Shown: positions 34,386 through 44,208 of the stretch, piece by piece
How positions within the stretch are numbered: position 1 is the stretch's first letter
How the letters are laid out: each line of letters starts with the position of its first letter
Notes under the pieces: model-generated
The model's database searches: none
What the model was told of the DNA's origin: nothing
Seen by the model: the letters and a program-made list of their open reading frames with translations, nothing else
Program-made: the position numbers and the translations under genes
Assembly: GCA_914767715.1 (NCBI GenBank)
Contig: OU612066.1
Coordinates: forward strand, 11,599,001-11,663,000
Reading direction: 5' to 3'
Source: Membranipora membranacea
Lineage: Eukaryota > Bryozoa > Gymnolaemata > Cheilostomatida > Membraniporidae
DNA: 64,000 nucleotides

Positions 34386-37137
34386 TCAAGTCGATAATAT
34401 ATGGTTGAAAAGTAAAGTTTTGAATGAACTGAACTTCTCTTTAGATCTCAAATGTAACGGTAAAGAATTGTATGTAGCAGAAACTTTGTATCTTGGATTG
34501 TCTGTATGATATAAAAGTAAATGTTTATCACGAAAATTGAACTTGGTAGTGTTTTTAAATCCTCTATATATAAATGGAGGTGTTAAAAAATTGTTTATCT
34601 TATGCGCAAAAAGTGAAGTGAAATAACAAACAAGCTTAGGAAGAGGTAGGAGTTGTAATGATTGTGTAATGGATTCGGTTGAAATGAGATAATACGGGAT
34701 GTAATGCACATTGGCGATAATGCGTAAAGCCCGTTTTTGCAACAAAAATAATCTATTGAGGGCATTATTGCAGGACAAGTTGCCAATGATATGGATACCA
34801 TATATAAGGTGACAATAGATAAACTGGAAGTAAAATGTGCGGGCACTTGCTATATCCAAGAAGTATCTCAAATTTTGAAGTAGGTAAACATTCCGTTGTA
34901 CCTTTTTATATACATACTCTAGATGATCCTGCCATGAAAGCGAGTCATTCAACACAAAACCCAGAAGCCTTGTAGTTCTCTGTCTGTTTAGTTTTTCATG
35001 CCCTATGTACAGTTCCAGGTCATAAAGCGGATCTGAGATATTAAGTAGCATGTAATGAGATTTCTGAACATTTATAACCATACGGTTACGATTGCACCAA
35101 TCCAAAATGCCACTTAAATCTTCAGATGCCTTTGCCTTTAGTTGCTGAAGGTTTTTATTAGATGACAGGAACACTGTATCATCAGCATATGCATATGATG
35201 ATGAGTCTGATTTTGATGAAGTTAATAAATCATTTATGAAGATGAGAAACAAAGTTGGTGCTAGGATTGAACCTTGAGGGATTGCCTATCACAATAATTG
35301 TGATAGGCAATCTACAAGATTCAATATTATTGAGTTTAACAAACTGCCTTCTGTCTGTCAGAAAGGTGTCAAGAAGTTTTAACATATTTCCTCCGATGCC
35401 GCAAGCCTTCAACTGATTGTGTATTAAAACATGGGATACACAGTCAAATGCCTTTTTAAAATCCAGAAAAAGTAATGTCATAACATTTCCATTAATTTTC
35501 TCCACCAAAGAGTCTGAAATAATTTTAAATAAACTGTCTGAACAAGAATGGCCTTTTCTAAATCCACATTGAAGCTCATGGATGATTTTGTTCTTAGTGA
35601 GATATTCTTGCAGATGGTGATTTATGTGTTTCTCAAATATTTTTGAAAGAACAGGCAAGACTGAAATTGGCCTATAATTTGATGGGTTATTTATATCCCC
35701 AGATTTATGTATTGGTGAAACTCGAGCTAGTTTCCATGTTGAAGGGAACTGTCCTTTGCTTAAAACCCTGTTAAACATATCGGTGGCAATATCCACAATA
35801 TAAGGCCAAACAAGCCTTAACATCTTCACTGTAATTCTGTCAGGTCCTGTACTTTTACTATCAGGAATGTGGAACAATATTCTTGTACATGTGAAAGGGG
35901 TGAATTGTGGTATGTCTGTCAAATTATGTTTGGATACGGGAAATGTCATCTCATCTGTTACAACAAGGTTCTTTGTGATTGATTTTGCAATGGATGTGAA
36001 ATGGCTGTTAAATTGATCTGCACTCAAATTTGTCGCAGGGAAAGTCTCCTTCTTTTTATTCATTAATACATCCCAAACAGGTTTTGTATTACCTTTAGAC
36101 TCTTTAATAGTATTAGAAATAGCTCTTTTCTTCTTTTGTCTGATCATATTAGTGACATAATTTCGCTGTTTTTTATATCCTTCCCAATCACCGTTTTGTT
36201 TGAGTTGATCTCTGATTTCGATGTTTATTTTTACCTCATCATCCAACCATTTTGGAAGATTATGCGTTCTTACAAAACGAGTCTTCTCAAACACGAGTTT
36301 TGATATAAGATGATTCAAATGGCTATAGAACTTCTCAAACATTGAGTCTATTGATCTTTCATACAGTACGTAACCAAAATTTTCCCTTGAGAATGTGTTA
36401 AAAATGTTTTCAGGTGTTGCAAATGAATAATCCAAAAATGTTACCTTACATCTTTGTTTAGATATTTTAACATTTCTATCAATCTCTCTTGAAGCTACTA
36501 TCATGAAATGATCACTCAGTGAATATTTGATGACACCAGATTTAGCAATATTGTCACTTTTACTTGAATAGATGTGGTCAATTAGTGTCCTTGATGAATT
36601 AGTTATGCGAGTGGGTTCAGATATAAGTTGATTCAACAGTAGTGGAGAGGTAACATTATCTAACCACCTGTTTTTTGAAGTTGGATTCAGCAAATCAATA
36701 TTGAAATCACCAAATATTATAATTTCATCGTTCAAACCATAACAACGCTCGACAAACTCTGAAAAGTCTGTGTTCCATGATGCTTTTGATTGGGGAGGTC
36801 TATATAAGTATGTGACCAAAAAACTCTTTTGGCTTCTGGGTCTGACCTTGACTGTTATACTCTCATCCATGTAAAGATCTAAATTTTCCAGATGTTCAAT
36901 GACCAGTGAATCATGGACATAGCAGAGTAATCCCCCACCATTGTTACAGAGCCTATCCCTTCTTATCATCGTATATCCTGGTACCTCATATAGGCAGCTG
37001 TCATCATTTTCATTCAAAAATGTTTCAGCCAAACACAGTATACTAAATTTGTGATCACTAAGAATTAAACGAACCTCTTCCAGTTTGCTTGCCAATCCAC
37101 GGATATTAAGATATGCGCTATGAAAATTCATTGCCAT
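34386..37137 (-). pseudogene. LINE-A ORF2 (endonuclease-reverse transcriptase), frameshifted
   Basis: Starts at ATG 37137, which overlaps the ORF1 stop (TGATG). The first part (37137-35230) carries the endonuclease landmarks (LAETFL, YRPP, GDFNIDLL, SDHF) and the front of the reverse transcriptase (NYRPISVLPVLSKIFEK, GFRKGHSC, LDFKKAFDCVSH). The second part (35252-34386) resumes in another frame at FLIFINDLL and has the catalytic YADD. Between them the GVPQGS motif has been replaced by a 33-bp palindrome. Compared with LINE-B there are only a dozen or so amino-acid differences over the whole protein, so the copy is young but dead. Confidence 0.93.
35280..35312. repeat. 33-bp perfect palindrome inside LINE-A reverse transcriptase
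   Basis: Two 16-bp arms (GATTGCCTATCACAAT and its complement) around one base. LINE-B has only one arm here, followed by AGGGGTCCCTCAAGG. In LINE-A about seven bases were replaced by a complementary copy of the adjacent arm, removing GVPQGS and shifting the frame. Confidence 0.95.
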
Positions 37138-37318
37138 CAGAGAAGTTTTTCAAAATGGCATTTAAGTTTAAGTGAGTCTAAAATCATACCTTGACTGAGG
37201 ACCTTGTTGTATTGGTCCTGAGTGTCATACTTTACTTTAAAGATGCGCATTTTCTTTTCCCCTTTGTAAATCCTTATAGCTGAAGAGTTGGGGAAATTCT
37301 GTGATATCTCTTTTATTA
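37137..37318 (-). pseudogene. LINE-A ORF1, C-terminal piece
   Basis: Encodes the last about 60 residues of ORF1 (KEISQNFPNSSAIRIYKGEK to the end KCHFEKLL), severed from the N-terminal part (41826-43224) by LINE-B. Its TGA stop overlaps the ORF2 ATG. Confidence 0.9.
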
Positions 37319-37372
37319 AAAAATCTGAGCTCCAGAAAAATTGACAATAAATCTGGGTAATTTTCACCCAAA

Positions 37373-38953
37373 ATGAACAAAGGCAAGAAGAGAAAACTCA
37401 TTTCCAGTAATGATCCTGATGAGGATGATGCTGAGGATAATATCTTCACCTATTCGCTCAACAAGTTGAAGGCATTACAAAAGAAAATCGACTCTACTAC
37501 CACTGATGAGTCTATCACCATAAAAGGCAATCCGGGAAACATCCAAATTGTCGTTGACTGCAGCACAGCTGTTTTTGAGCTTGTCAGATCTATATTTCAA
37601 ACATCAATTCAGGAGCAATATCTTTATGTAACTAGGAAAATGAATAAAGATAAGGACAAAAACACAACAGCCACCATATTCACCGTTAAAAACAAGAAGA
37701 AATCGGATAGACGCCTTTATACTGCAAACTTTTACCATACCACCTCTAGAATACTGGTGAATGCTATCAAAGATGTGGATGTGTTTATAAGTCACTACTC
37801 TAAGCTGGTAGGTGAATTACAGCCAGAAACAATTGCCAATTTAAACGAGAAAGTCCGTTCCTCATGCTCAAATGCAATGGAATCGCTAAAAAGTAAACAA
37901 ACCAATGCCAACAGCAGCACAACTCAACAACAAAGCACACAAGGTGCTCTAGGGGGATCTACAGTTTCACTGCCAGAGTCTTCTCAGTGTTCCCTGTCTG
38001 AGACAATGGAGACTTCTGCTCCATTCGTCGACAGCGCTCCCAGTCATTCCAGGGACAGAGATTGTGGGGAGAGTCCCGGATGTGCGTCATGCAGAACTCT
38101 ACATGGCGTGCTTTCTATTATGATGGAGAAGATGGACAGCATGCAGGAGAAGATGGACAGCATGCAGGTTAAATTGGATAAAATTACTAGTGCTTTTTCT
38201 GAGAGCCCTAGTACAAAGGAATGTCCATCAAATTCCAAAAATACCGTACAACAAACATATCTTCCAACTCAAACTCTTAACACCACACAACAATGGTCAT
38301 CAGTTGCAAGCAGAAGTAGACAACTCCACAGAAATATTCCTTCATCAACAACACATCAAAACACACCAACACCAAGTTCACCGGCAACTACATCCAACAC
38401 ACCAGATCACATGCCATCTATTACAAAAACAGCTCGTCCAAACAACTTCAACCCCAATCACTGCATCGTAATAAGTATCAACAAGTCATCAAAAACCTAC
38501 CAAAACTATAATCAAGACAACATCAGACGTGAGATTAACCGTGAATTCGGCCCAACAATCATAGAAAACATAACGACCTACAATTTCAAGACAGAATCTC
38601 CAAAAATAATGCTGCACCTTCGCGATGAAAAGACAGTGACCAAGTTGATAAACACTTGGAATACATTACTATTTGAAAATTCGCAAGTAAGAAAGACAAT
38701 CAATCCAGAATCAGCAAAAGTCAACACTGGTATGCTGAGAGGCATTCCTATCGATGCTGATGATGAACTTGTAATAAAAGAGATATCACAGAATTTCCCC
38801 AACTCTTCAGCTATAAGGATTTACAAAGGGGAAAAGAAAATGCGCATCTTTAAAGTAAAGTTTGACACTCAGGACCAATACAACAAGGTCCTCAGTCAAG
38901 GTATGATTTTAGACTCACTTAAACTTAAATGCCATTTTGAAAAACTTCTATGA
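37373..38953 (+). CDS. LINE-B ORF1 protein, 526 aa
   Basis: The RNA-binding and particle-forming protein of the LINE. The N-terminal 150 residues are basic (KGKKRKL at the start). A Ser/Thr/Gln-rich linker follows at about 180-235, then a Cys-containing stretch (CGESPGCASC, about 224-233). Next is a short coiled coil with repeated MDSMQEK (about 249-275) and a second low-complexity Thr/Ser/Pro linker (about 285-355). The C-terminal 165 residues look folded and similar to the RRM-like C-terminus of Jockey/CR1 ORF1 proteins (HCIVISINKSSK, MRIFKVKFDT); this is inferred from pattern only. The start is the first ATG after CACCCAAA. The stop TGA overlaps the ORF2 start (ATGATG), so ORF2 is probably made by termination-reinitiation. 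Confidence 0.92.
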   Translation: MNKGKKRKLISSNDPDEDDAEDNIFTYSLNKLKALQKKIDSTTTDESITIKGNPGNIQIVVDCSTAVFELVRSIFQTSIQEQYLYVTRKMNKDKDKNTTATIFTVKNKKKSDRRLYTANFYHTTSRILVNAIKDVDVFISHYSKLVGELQPETIANLNEKVRSSCSNAMESLKSKQTNANSSTTQQQSTQGALGGSTVSLPESSQCSLSETMETSAPFVDSAPSHSRDRDCGESPGCASCRTLHGVLSIMMEKMDSMQEKMDSMQVKLDKITSAFSESPSTKECPSNSKNTVQQTYLPTQTLNTTQQWSSVASRSRQLHRNIPSSTTHQNTPTPSSPATTSNTPDHMPSITKTARPNNFNPNHCIVISINKSSKTYQNYNQDNIRREINREFGPTIIENITTYNFKTESPKIMLHLRDEKTVTKLINTWNTLLFENSQVRKTINPESAKVNTGMLRGIPIDADDELVIKEISQNFPNSSAIRIYKGEKKMRIFKVKFDTQDQYNKVLSQGMILDSLKLKCHFEKLL

Positions 38954-41691
38954 TGGCAATGAATTTTCATAGCGCATATCTTAATATCCGTGGATTGGCA
39001 AGCAAACTGGAAGAGGTTCGTTTAATTCTTAGTGATCACAAATTTAGTATACTGTGTTTGGCTGAAACATTTTTGAATGAAAATGATGACAGCTGCCTAT
39101 ATGAGGTACCAGGATATACGATGATAAAAAGGGATAGGCTCTGTAACAATGGTGGGGGATTACTCTGCTATGTCCATGATTCACTAGTCATTGAACATCT
39201 GGAAAATTTAGATCTTTACATGGATGAGAGTATAACAGTCAAGGTCAGACCCAGAAGCCAAAAGAGTTTTTTGGTCACATACTTATATAGACCTCCCCGA
39301 TCAAAAGCATCATGGAACACAGACTTTTCAGAGTTTGTCGAGCGTTGTTATGGTTTGAACGATGAAATTATAATATTTGGTGATTTCAATATTGATTTGC
39401 TGAATCCAACTTCGAAAAACAGGTGGTTAGATAATGTTACCTCTCCACTACTGTTGAATCAACTTATATCTGAACCCACTCGCATAACTAATTCATCAAG
39501 GACACTAATTGACCACATCTATTCAAGTAAAAGTGACAATATTGCTAAATCTGGTGTCATCAAATATTCACTGAGTGATCATTTCATGATAGTAGCTTCA
39601 AGAGAGATTGATAGAAATGTTAAAATATCTAAACAAAGATGTAAGGTAACATTTTTGGATTATTCATTTGCAACACCTGAAAACATTTTTAACACATTCT
39701 CAAGGGAAAATTTTGGTTACGTACTGTATGAAAGATCAATAGACTCAATGTTTGAGAAGTTCTATAGCCATTTGAATCATCTTATATCAAAACTCGTGTT
39801 TGAGAAGACTCGTTTTGTAAGAACGCATAATCTTCCAAAATGGTTGGATGATGAGGTAAAAATGAACATCAAAATCAGAGATCAACTCAAACAAAACGGT
39901 GATTGGGAAGGATATAAAAAACAGCGAAATTATGTCACTAATATGATCAGACAAAAGAAGAAAAGAGCTATTTCTAATACTATTAAAGAGTCTAAAGGTA
40001 ATACAAAACCTGTTTGGGATGTATTAAAGAATAAAAAGGAGACTTTCCCGGCGACAAATTTGAGTGCAGATCAATTTAACAGCCATTTCACATCCATTGC
40101 AAAATCAATCACAAAGAACCTTGTTGTAACAGATGAGATGACATTTCCCGTATCCAAACATAATTTGACAGACATACCACAATTCACCCCTTTCACATGT
40201 ACAAGAATATTGTTCCACATTCCTGATAGTAAAAGTACAGGACCTGACAGAATTACAGTGAAGATGTTGAAGCTTGTTTGGCCTTATATTGTGGATATTG
40301 TCACCGATATGTTTAACAGGGTTTTAAGCAAAGGACAGTTCCCTTCAACATGGAAACTAGCTCGAGTTTCACCAATACATAAATCTGGGGATATAAATAA
40401 CCCATCAAATTATAGGCCAATTTCAGTCTTGCCTGTTCTTTCAAAAATATTTGAGAAACACATAAATCACCATCTGCAAGAATATCTCACTAAGAACAAA
40501 ATCATCCATGAGCTTCAATGTGGATTTAGAAAAGGCCATTCTTGTTCAGACAGTTTATTTAAAATTATTTCAGACTCTTTGGAGGAGAAAATTAATGGAA
40601 ATGTTATGACATTACTTTTTCTGGATTTTAAAAAGGCATTTGACTGTGTATCCCATGTTTTACTACACAATAAGTTGAAGGCTTGCGGCATCGGAGGAAA
40701 TATGTTAAAACTTCTTGACACCTTTCTGACAGACAGAAGGCAGTTTGTTAAACTCAATAATATTGAATCTTGTAGATTGCCTATCACAATAGGGGTCCCT
40801 CAAGGTTCAATCCTAGCACCAACTTTGTTTCTCATCTTCATAAATGATTTATTAACTTCATCAAAATCAGACTCATCATCATATGCATATGCTGATGATA
40901 CAGTGTTCCTGTCATCTAATAAAAACCTTCAGCAACTAAAGGCAAAGGCATCTGAAGATTTAAGTGGCATTTTGGATTGGTGCAATCGTAACCGGATGGT
41001 TATAAATGTTCAGAAATCTCATTACATGCTACTTAATATCTCAGATCCGCTTTATGACCTGGAACTGTACATAGGGCATGAAAAACTAAACAGACAGAGA
41101 ACTACAAGGCTTCTGGGTTTTGTGTTGAATGACTCGCTTTCATGGCAGGATCATCTAGAGTATGTATATAAAAAGGTACAACGGAATGTTTACCTACTTC
41201 AAAATTTGAGATACTTCTTGGATATAGCAAGTGCCCGCACATTTTACTTCCAGTTTATCTATTGTCACCTTATATATGGTATCCATATCATTGGCAACTT
41301 GTCCTGCAATAATGCCCTCAATAGATTATTTTTGTTGCAAAAACACGCTTTACGCATTATCGCCAATGTGCATTACATCCCGTATTATCTCATTTCAACC
41401 GAATCCATTACACAATCATTACAACTCCTACCTCTTCCTAAGCTTGTTTGTTATTTCACTTCACTTTTTGCGCATAAGATAAACAATTTTTTAACACCTC
41501 CATTTATATATAGAGGATTTAAAAACACTACCAAGTTCAATTTTCGTGATAAACATTTACTTTTATATCATACAGACAATCTAAGATACAAAGTTTCTGC
41601 TACATACAATCCTTTACCGTTACATTTGAGATCTAAAGAGAAGTTCAGTTCATTCAAAACTTTACTTTTCAACCATATATTATCGACTTGA
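38950..41691 (+). CDS. LINE-B ORF2: endonuclease and reverse transcriptase, 913 aa
   Basis: Nicks target DNA and copies the LINE RNA onto it (target-primed reverse transcription). Residues 1-225 form the APE-type endonuclease: LNIRGL, LAETFL (catalytic Glu, about 38), YRPP, GDFN (about 144), and SDHF (about 208). The reverse transcriptase follows from about 420: STGPDRITVKML, NYRPISVLPVLSKIFEK, GFRKGHSC, LDFKKAFD (first Asp), GVPQGS (about 615) and YADD (about 647), then the thumb and a C-terminal region to 913. No RNase H motif or CCHC zinc knuckle is obvious, which fits the Jockey/CR1 group. The start ATG lies inside the ORF1 stop region (overlap of 4 nt). No stop or shift is visible, so the protein should be functional. 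Confidence 0.95.
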   Translation: MMAMNFHSAYLNIRGLASKLEEVRLILSDHKFSILCLAETFLNENDDSCLYEVPGYTMIKRDRLCNNGGGLLCYVHDSLVIEHLENLDLYMDESITVKVRPRSQKSFLVTYLYRPPRSKASWNTDFSEFVERCYGLNDEIIIFGDFNIDLLNPTSKNRWLDNVTSPLLLNQLISEPTRITNSSRTLIDHIYSSKSDNIAKSGVIKYSLSDHFMIVASREIDRNVKISKQRCKVTFLDYSFATPENIFNTFSRENFGYVLYERSIDSMFEKFYSHLNHLISKLVFEKTRFVRTHNLPKWLDDEVKMNIKIRDQLKQNGDWEGYKKQRNYVTNMIRQKKKRAISNTIKESKGNTKPVWDVLKNKKETFPATNLSADQFNSHFTSIAKSITKNLVVTDEMTFPVSKHNLTDIPQFTPFTCTRILFHIPDSKSTGPDRITVKMLKLVWPYIVDIVTDMFNRVLSKGQFPSTWKLARVSPIHKSGDINNPSNYRPISVLPVLSKIFEKHINHHLQEYLTKNKIIHELQCGFRKGHSCSDSLFKIISDSLEEKINGNVMTLLFLDFKKAFDCVSHVLLHNKLKACGIGGNMLKLLDTFLTDRRQFVKLNNIESCRLPITIGVPQGSILAPTLFLIFINDLLTSSKSDSSSYAYADDTVFLSSNKNLQQLKAKASEDLSGILDWCNRNRMVINVQKSHYMLLNISDPLYDLELYIGHEKLNRQRTTRLLGFVLNDSLSWQDHLEYVYKKVQRNVYLLQNLRYFLDIASARTFYFQFIYCHLIYGIHIIGNLSCNNALNRLFLLQKHALRIIANVHYIPYYLISTESITQSLQLLPLPKLVCYFTSLFAHKINNFLTPPFIYRGFKNTTKFNFRDKHLLLYHTDNLRYKVSATYNPLPLHLRSKEKFSSFKTLLFNHILST

Positions 41692-41825
41692 CCAACATCA
41701 TTGATGATATTATTTCCCTTCTGTTTCTCTTTTTTGTTATAAAAAAAAAAAAGTTGTTTTCTGGCACTGAGTGCAAAACATTTCGAATGAGATGACTTTT
41801 GATGCCAATAAAAAAGTATATATTA

Positions 41826-43224
41826 CAAGTTCATCATCAGCATCGATAGGAATGCCTCTCAGCATACCAGTGTTGACTTTTGCTGATTCTGGATTGATTG
41901 TCTTTCTTACTTGCGAATTTTCAAATAGTAATGTATTCCAAGTGTTTATCAACTTGGTCACTGTCTTTTCATCGCGAAGGTGCAGCATAATTTTTGGAGA
42001 TTCTGTCTTGAAATTGTATGTCGTTATGTTTTCTATGATTGTTGGGCCGAATTCACGGTTAATCTCACGTCTGATGTTGTCTTGATTATAGTTTTGGTAG
42101 GTTTTTGATGACTTGTTGATACTTATTACGATGCAGTGACTGGGGTTGAAGTTGTTTGGACAAGCTGTTTTTGTAATCGATGGCATGTGATCTAGTGTGT
42201 TGGATGTAGTTGCCGGTGAACTTGGTGTTGGTGTGTTTTGATGTGTTGTTGATGAAGGAATATTTCTGTGGAGTTGTCTAATGCTGCTTGCAACTGATGA
42301 CCATTGTTGTGTGGTGTTAAGAGTTTGAGTTGGAAGATATGTTTGTTGTACGGTATTTTTGGAATTTGATGGACATTCCTTTGTACTAGGGCTCTCAGAA
42401 AAAGCACTAGTAATTTTATCCAATTTAACCTGCATGCTGTCCATCTTCTCCTGCATGCTGTCCATCTTCTCCATCATAATAGAAAGCACGCCATGTAGAG
42501 TTCTGCATGACGCACATCCGGGACTCTCCCCACAATCTCTGTCCCTGGAATGACTGGGAGCGCTGTCGACGAATGGAGCAGAAGTCTCCATTGTCTCAGA
42601 CAGGGAACACTGAGAAGACTCTGGCAGTGAAACTGTAGATCCCCCTAGAGCACCTTGTGTGCTTTGTTGTTGAGTTGTGCTGCTGTTGGCATTGGTTTGT
42701 TTACTTTTTAGCGATTCCATTGCATTTGAGCATGAGGAACGGACTTTCTCGTTTAAATTGGCAATTGTTTCTGGCTGTAATTCACCTACCAGCATAGAGT
42801 AGTGACTTATAAACACATCCACATCTTTGATAGCATTCACCAGTATTCTAGAGGTGGTATGGTAAAAGTTTGCAGTATAAAGGCGTCTATCCGATTTCTT
42901 CTTGTTTTTAACGGTGAATATGGTGGCTGTTGTGTTTTTGTCCTTATCTTTATTCATTTTCCTAGTTACATAAAGATATTGCTCCTGAATTGATGTTTGA
43001 AATATAGATCTGACAAGCTCAAAAACAGCTGTGCTGCAGTCAACGACAATTTGGATGTTTCCCGGATTACCTTTTATGGTGATAGACTCATCAGTGGTAG
43101 TAGAGTCGATTTTCTTTTGTAATGCCTTCAACTTGTTGAGCGAATAGGTGAAGATATTATCCTCAGCATCATCCTCATCAGGATCATTACTGGAAATGAG
43201 TTTTCTCTTCTTGCCTTTGTTCAT
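41826..43224 (-). pseudogene. LINE-A ORF1, N-terminal part
   Basis: From ATG 43224 it encodes about 466 residues nearly identical to LINE-B ORF1 as far as GIPIDADDELVI, then runs into LINE-B 3' UTR sequence. The severed C-terminus is at 37137-37318. Confidence 0.93.
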
Positions 43225-43266
43225 TTTGGGTGAAAATTACCCAGATTTTTTGTCAATTTTTCATCA

Positions 43267-43327
43267 CTGCGAAACAAACTGTCAAAGCTGTCATTGACAA
43301 ATAAGCTGACAGGTTTGAATCAGCTAA
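43267..43327 (+). repeat. Inner continuation of the palindrome left arm
   Basis: CTGCGAAACAAACTGTC and onward; continues the arm at 34223-34249 and is complementary, with mismatches, to 43592-43650. Confidence 0.8.
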
Positions 43328-43591
43328 AACTCCCTCAGCCTAAGTATCAGTCGACATTTGAAACATCCCTTGTTCGCAGATCTTTTAGTTACTTGGTATC
43401 CCACACTTGCGTTTGTTATGCCTGTTTGTTTGGTTCTGCTTAAATTCCAGTATCCTGTGTCACAAGTCATGGCATTGGCCTGCATGACTGCCAAGATCTG
43501 ATTGATGCACAGCTGAGCGCTTCGCAGCATCCTGTGTAACTGTTCATGGCTTAGGTTCCCAAGTGACGTCGTGATGCTGTAGCTACAGGGT

Positions 43592-43677
43592 ATTTGGCTG
43601 ATTTAAACTTGTCGGCATATTTGTCAATGACGACGTTTGTTTCACAGTGATGATGTTAAAAATTCTTAGTTGCACAC
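43592..43677 (-). repeat. Palindrome right arm
   Basis: The reverse complement reads GTGTGCAACTAAGAATTTTT, AACATCATCACTGTGAAAC and so on. It matches the left arm before LINE insertion (34223-34249 joined to 43267-43327) over about 86 bp. The loop between the arms is 43328-43591 and has no recognised content. Confidence 0.85.
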
Positions 43678-44208
43678 TTTTATTTACTCACAAGCCATGA
43701 ACTTAATCTGATCTACTTCAATTTATGCATTTGCGGAGTTTTTGGATGTCATAATGGAACTATTCTGTAAGAAATACAATAAAGATACATTTTGATGTGC
43801 ACTATCACTGTCTATCTATTATGAATTTATTGGCACTAAGAACAGTAGAATTTTACACAAGTGTGAACCATAGCTGAACAAAATGAAAATATCAGTATAA
43901 TGGATGTGTTGATTAGCAATGCATTGTGGGTTTTTTATTGACCAAGCCATGGGATAGATCTGCTTGTCTTGATTTAATAAAGCTGCTCAGCATGTACCTG
44001 CTTCACATTGGATCTCACAATCAACTGTTGAGCCATTTAGTTTAACGCCTCCAAGTTCTATGTTGATGAAACTCATGAATTCTATGTACAGTAGTGGAGT
44101 TTTATAGTTCTCAATTGAAATGAAAACATTTATTTTTTATAACGAAAGCTCATGATACTCAAAATGTAACATTACACACAGCTCACATAATATATCTGAC
44201 AATTTAAA
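43678..44208. other. Non-coding, 3' of the Myb-like gene
   Basis: AT-rich, no frame of interest. An AATAAAG at about 43779 is on the + strand. Confidence 0.45.

Larger units (their letters stand above)
37319..41822 (+). mobile_element. LINE-B, full-length intact non-LTR retrotransposon
   Basis: About 4.5 kb, plus strand, inserted into ORF1 of LINE-A. It has a 5' leader of about 55 nt, intact ORF1 and ORF2, an A-rich 3' UTR and a TATA-rich end (AATAAAAAAGTATATA). The target around the insertion reads CTCTTTTATTA on the left and TTA-CAAGTTC on the right, so the duplication is at most ATTA or TTA. Both frames are open, so it could still be active. Confidence 0.94.
34250..43261 (-). mobile_element. 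LINE-A (non-LTR retrotransposon), split by LINE-B
   Basis: A minus-strand LINE with its 3' end at 34250 (TA-rich tail) and 5' end at 43261. Segments 34250-37318 and 41823-43261 together make about 4.5 kb, the same as the intact LINE-B. The flanking target-site duplication is CATCA (34245-34249 and 43262-43266). ORF1 is cut after DADDELVI by LINE-B and ORF2 has a frame-disrupting palindrome at 35280-35312. It belongs to the Jockey/CR1-like group: apurinic endonuclease plus reverse transcriptase, no RNase H seen. Confidence 0.92.

Noticed and set aside
34386-37137. Two separate genes on the minus strand (635 and 288 codons)
   Set aside because: They are the two frames of one LINE ORF2 broken by the 33-bp palindrome.
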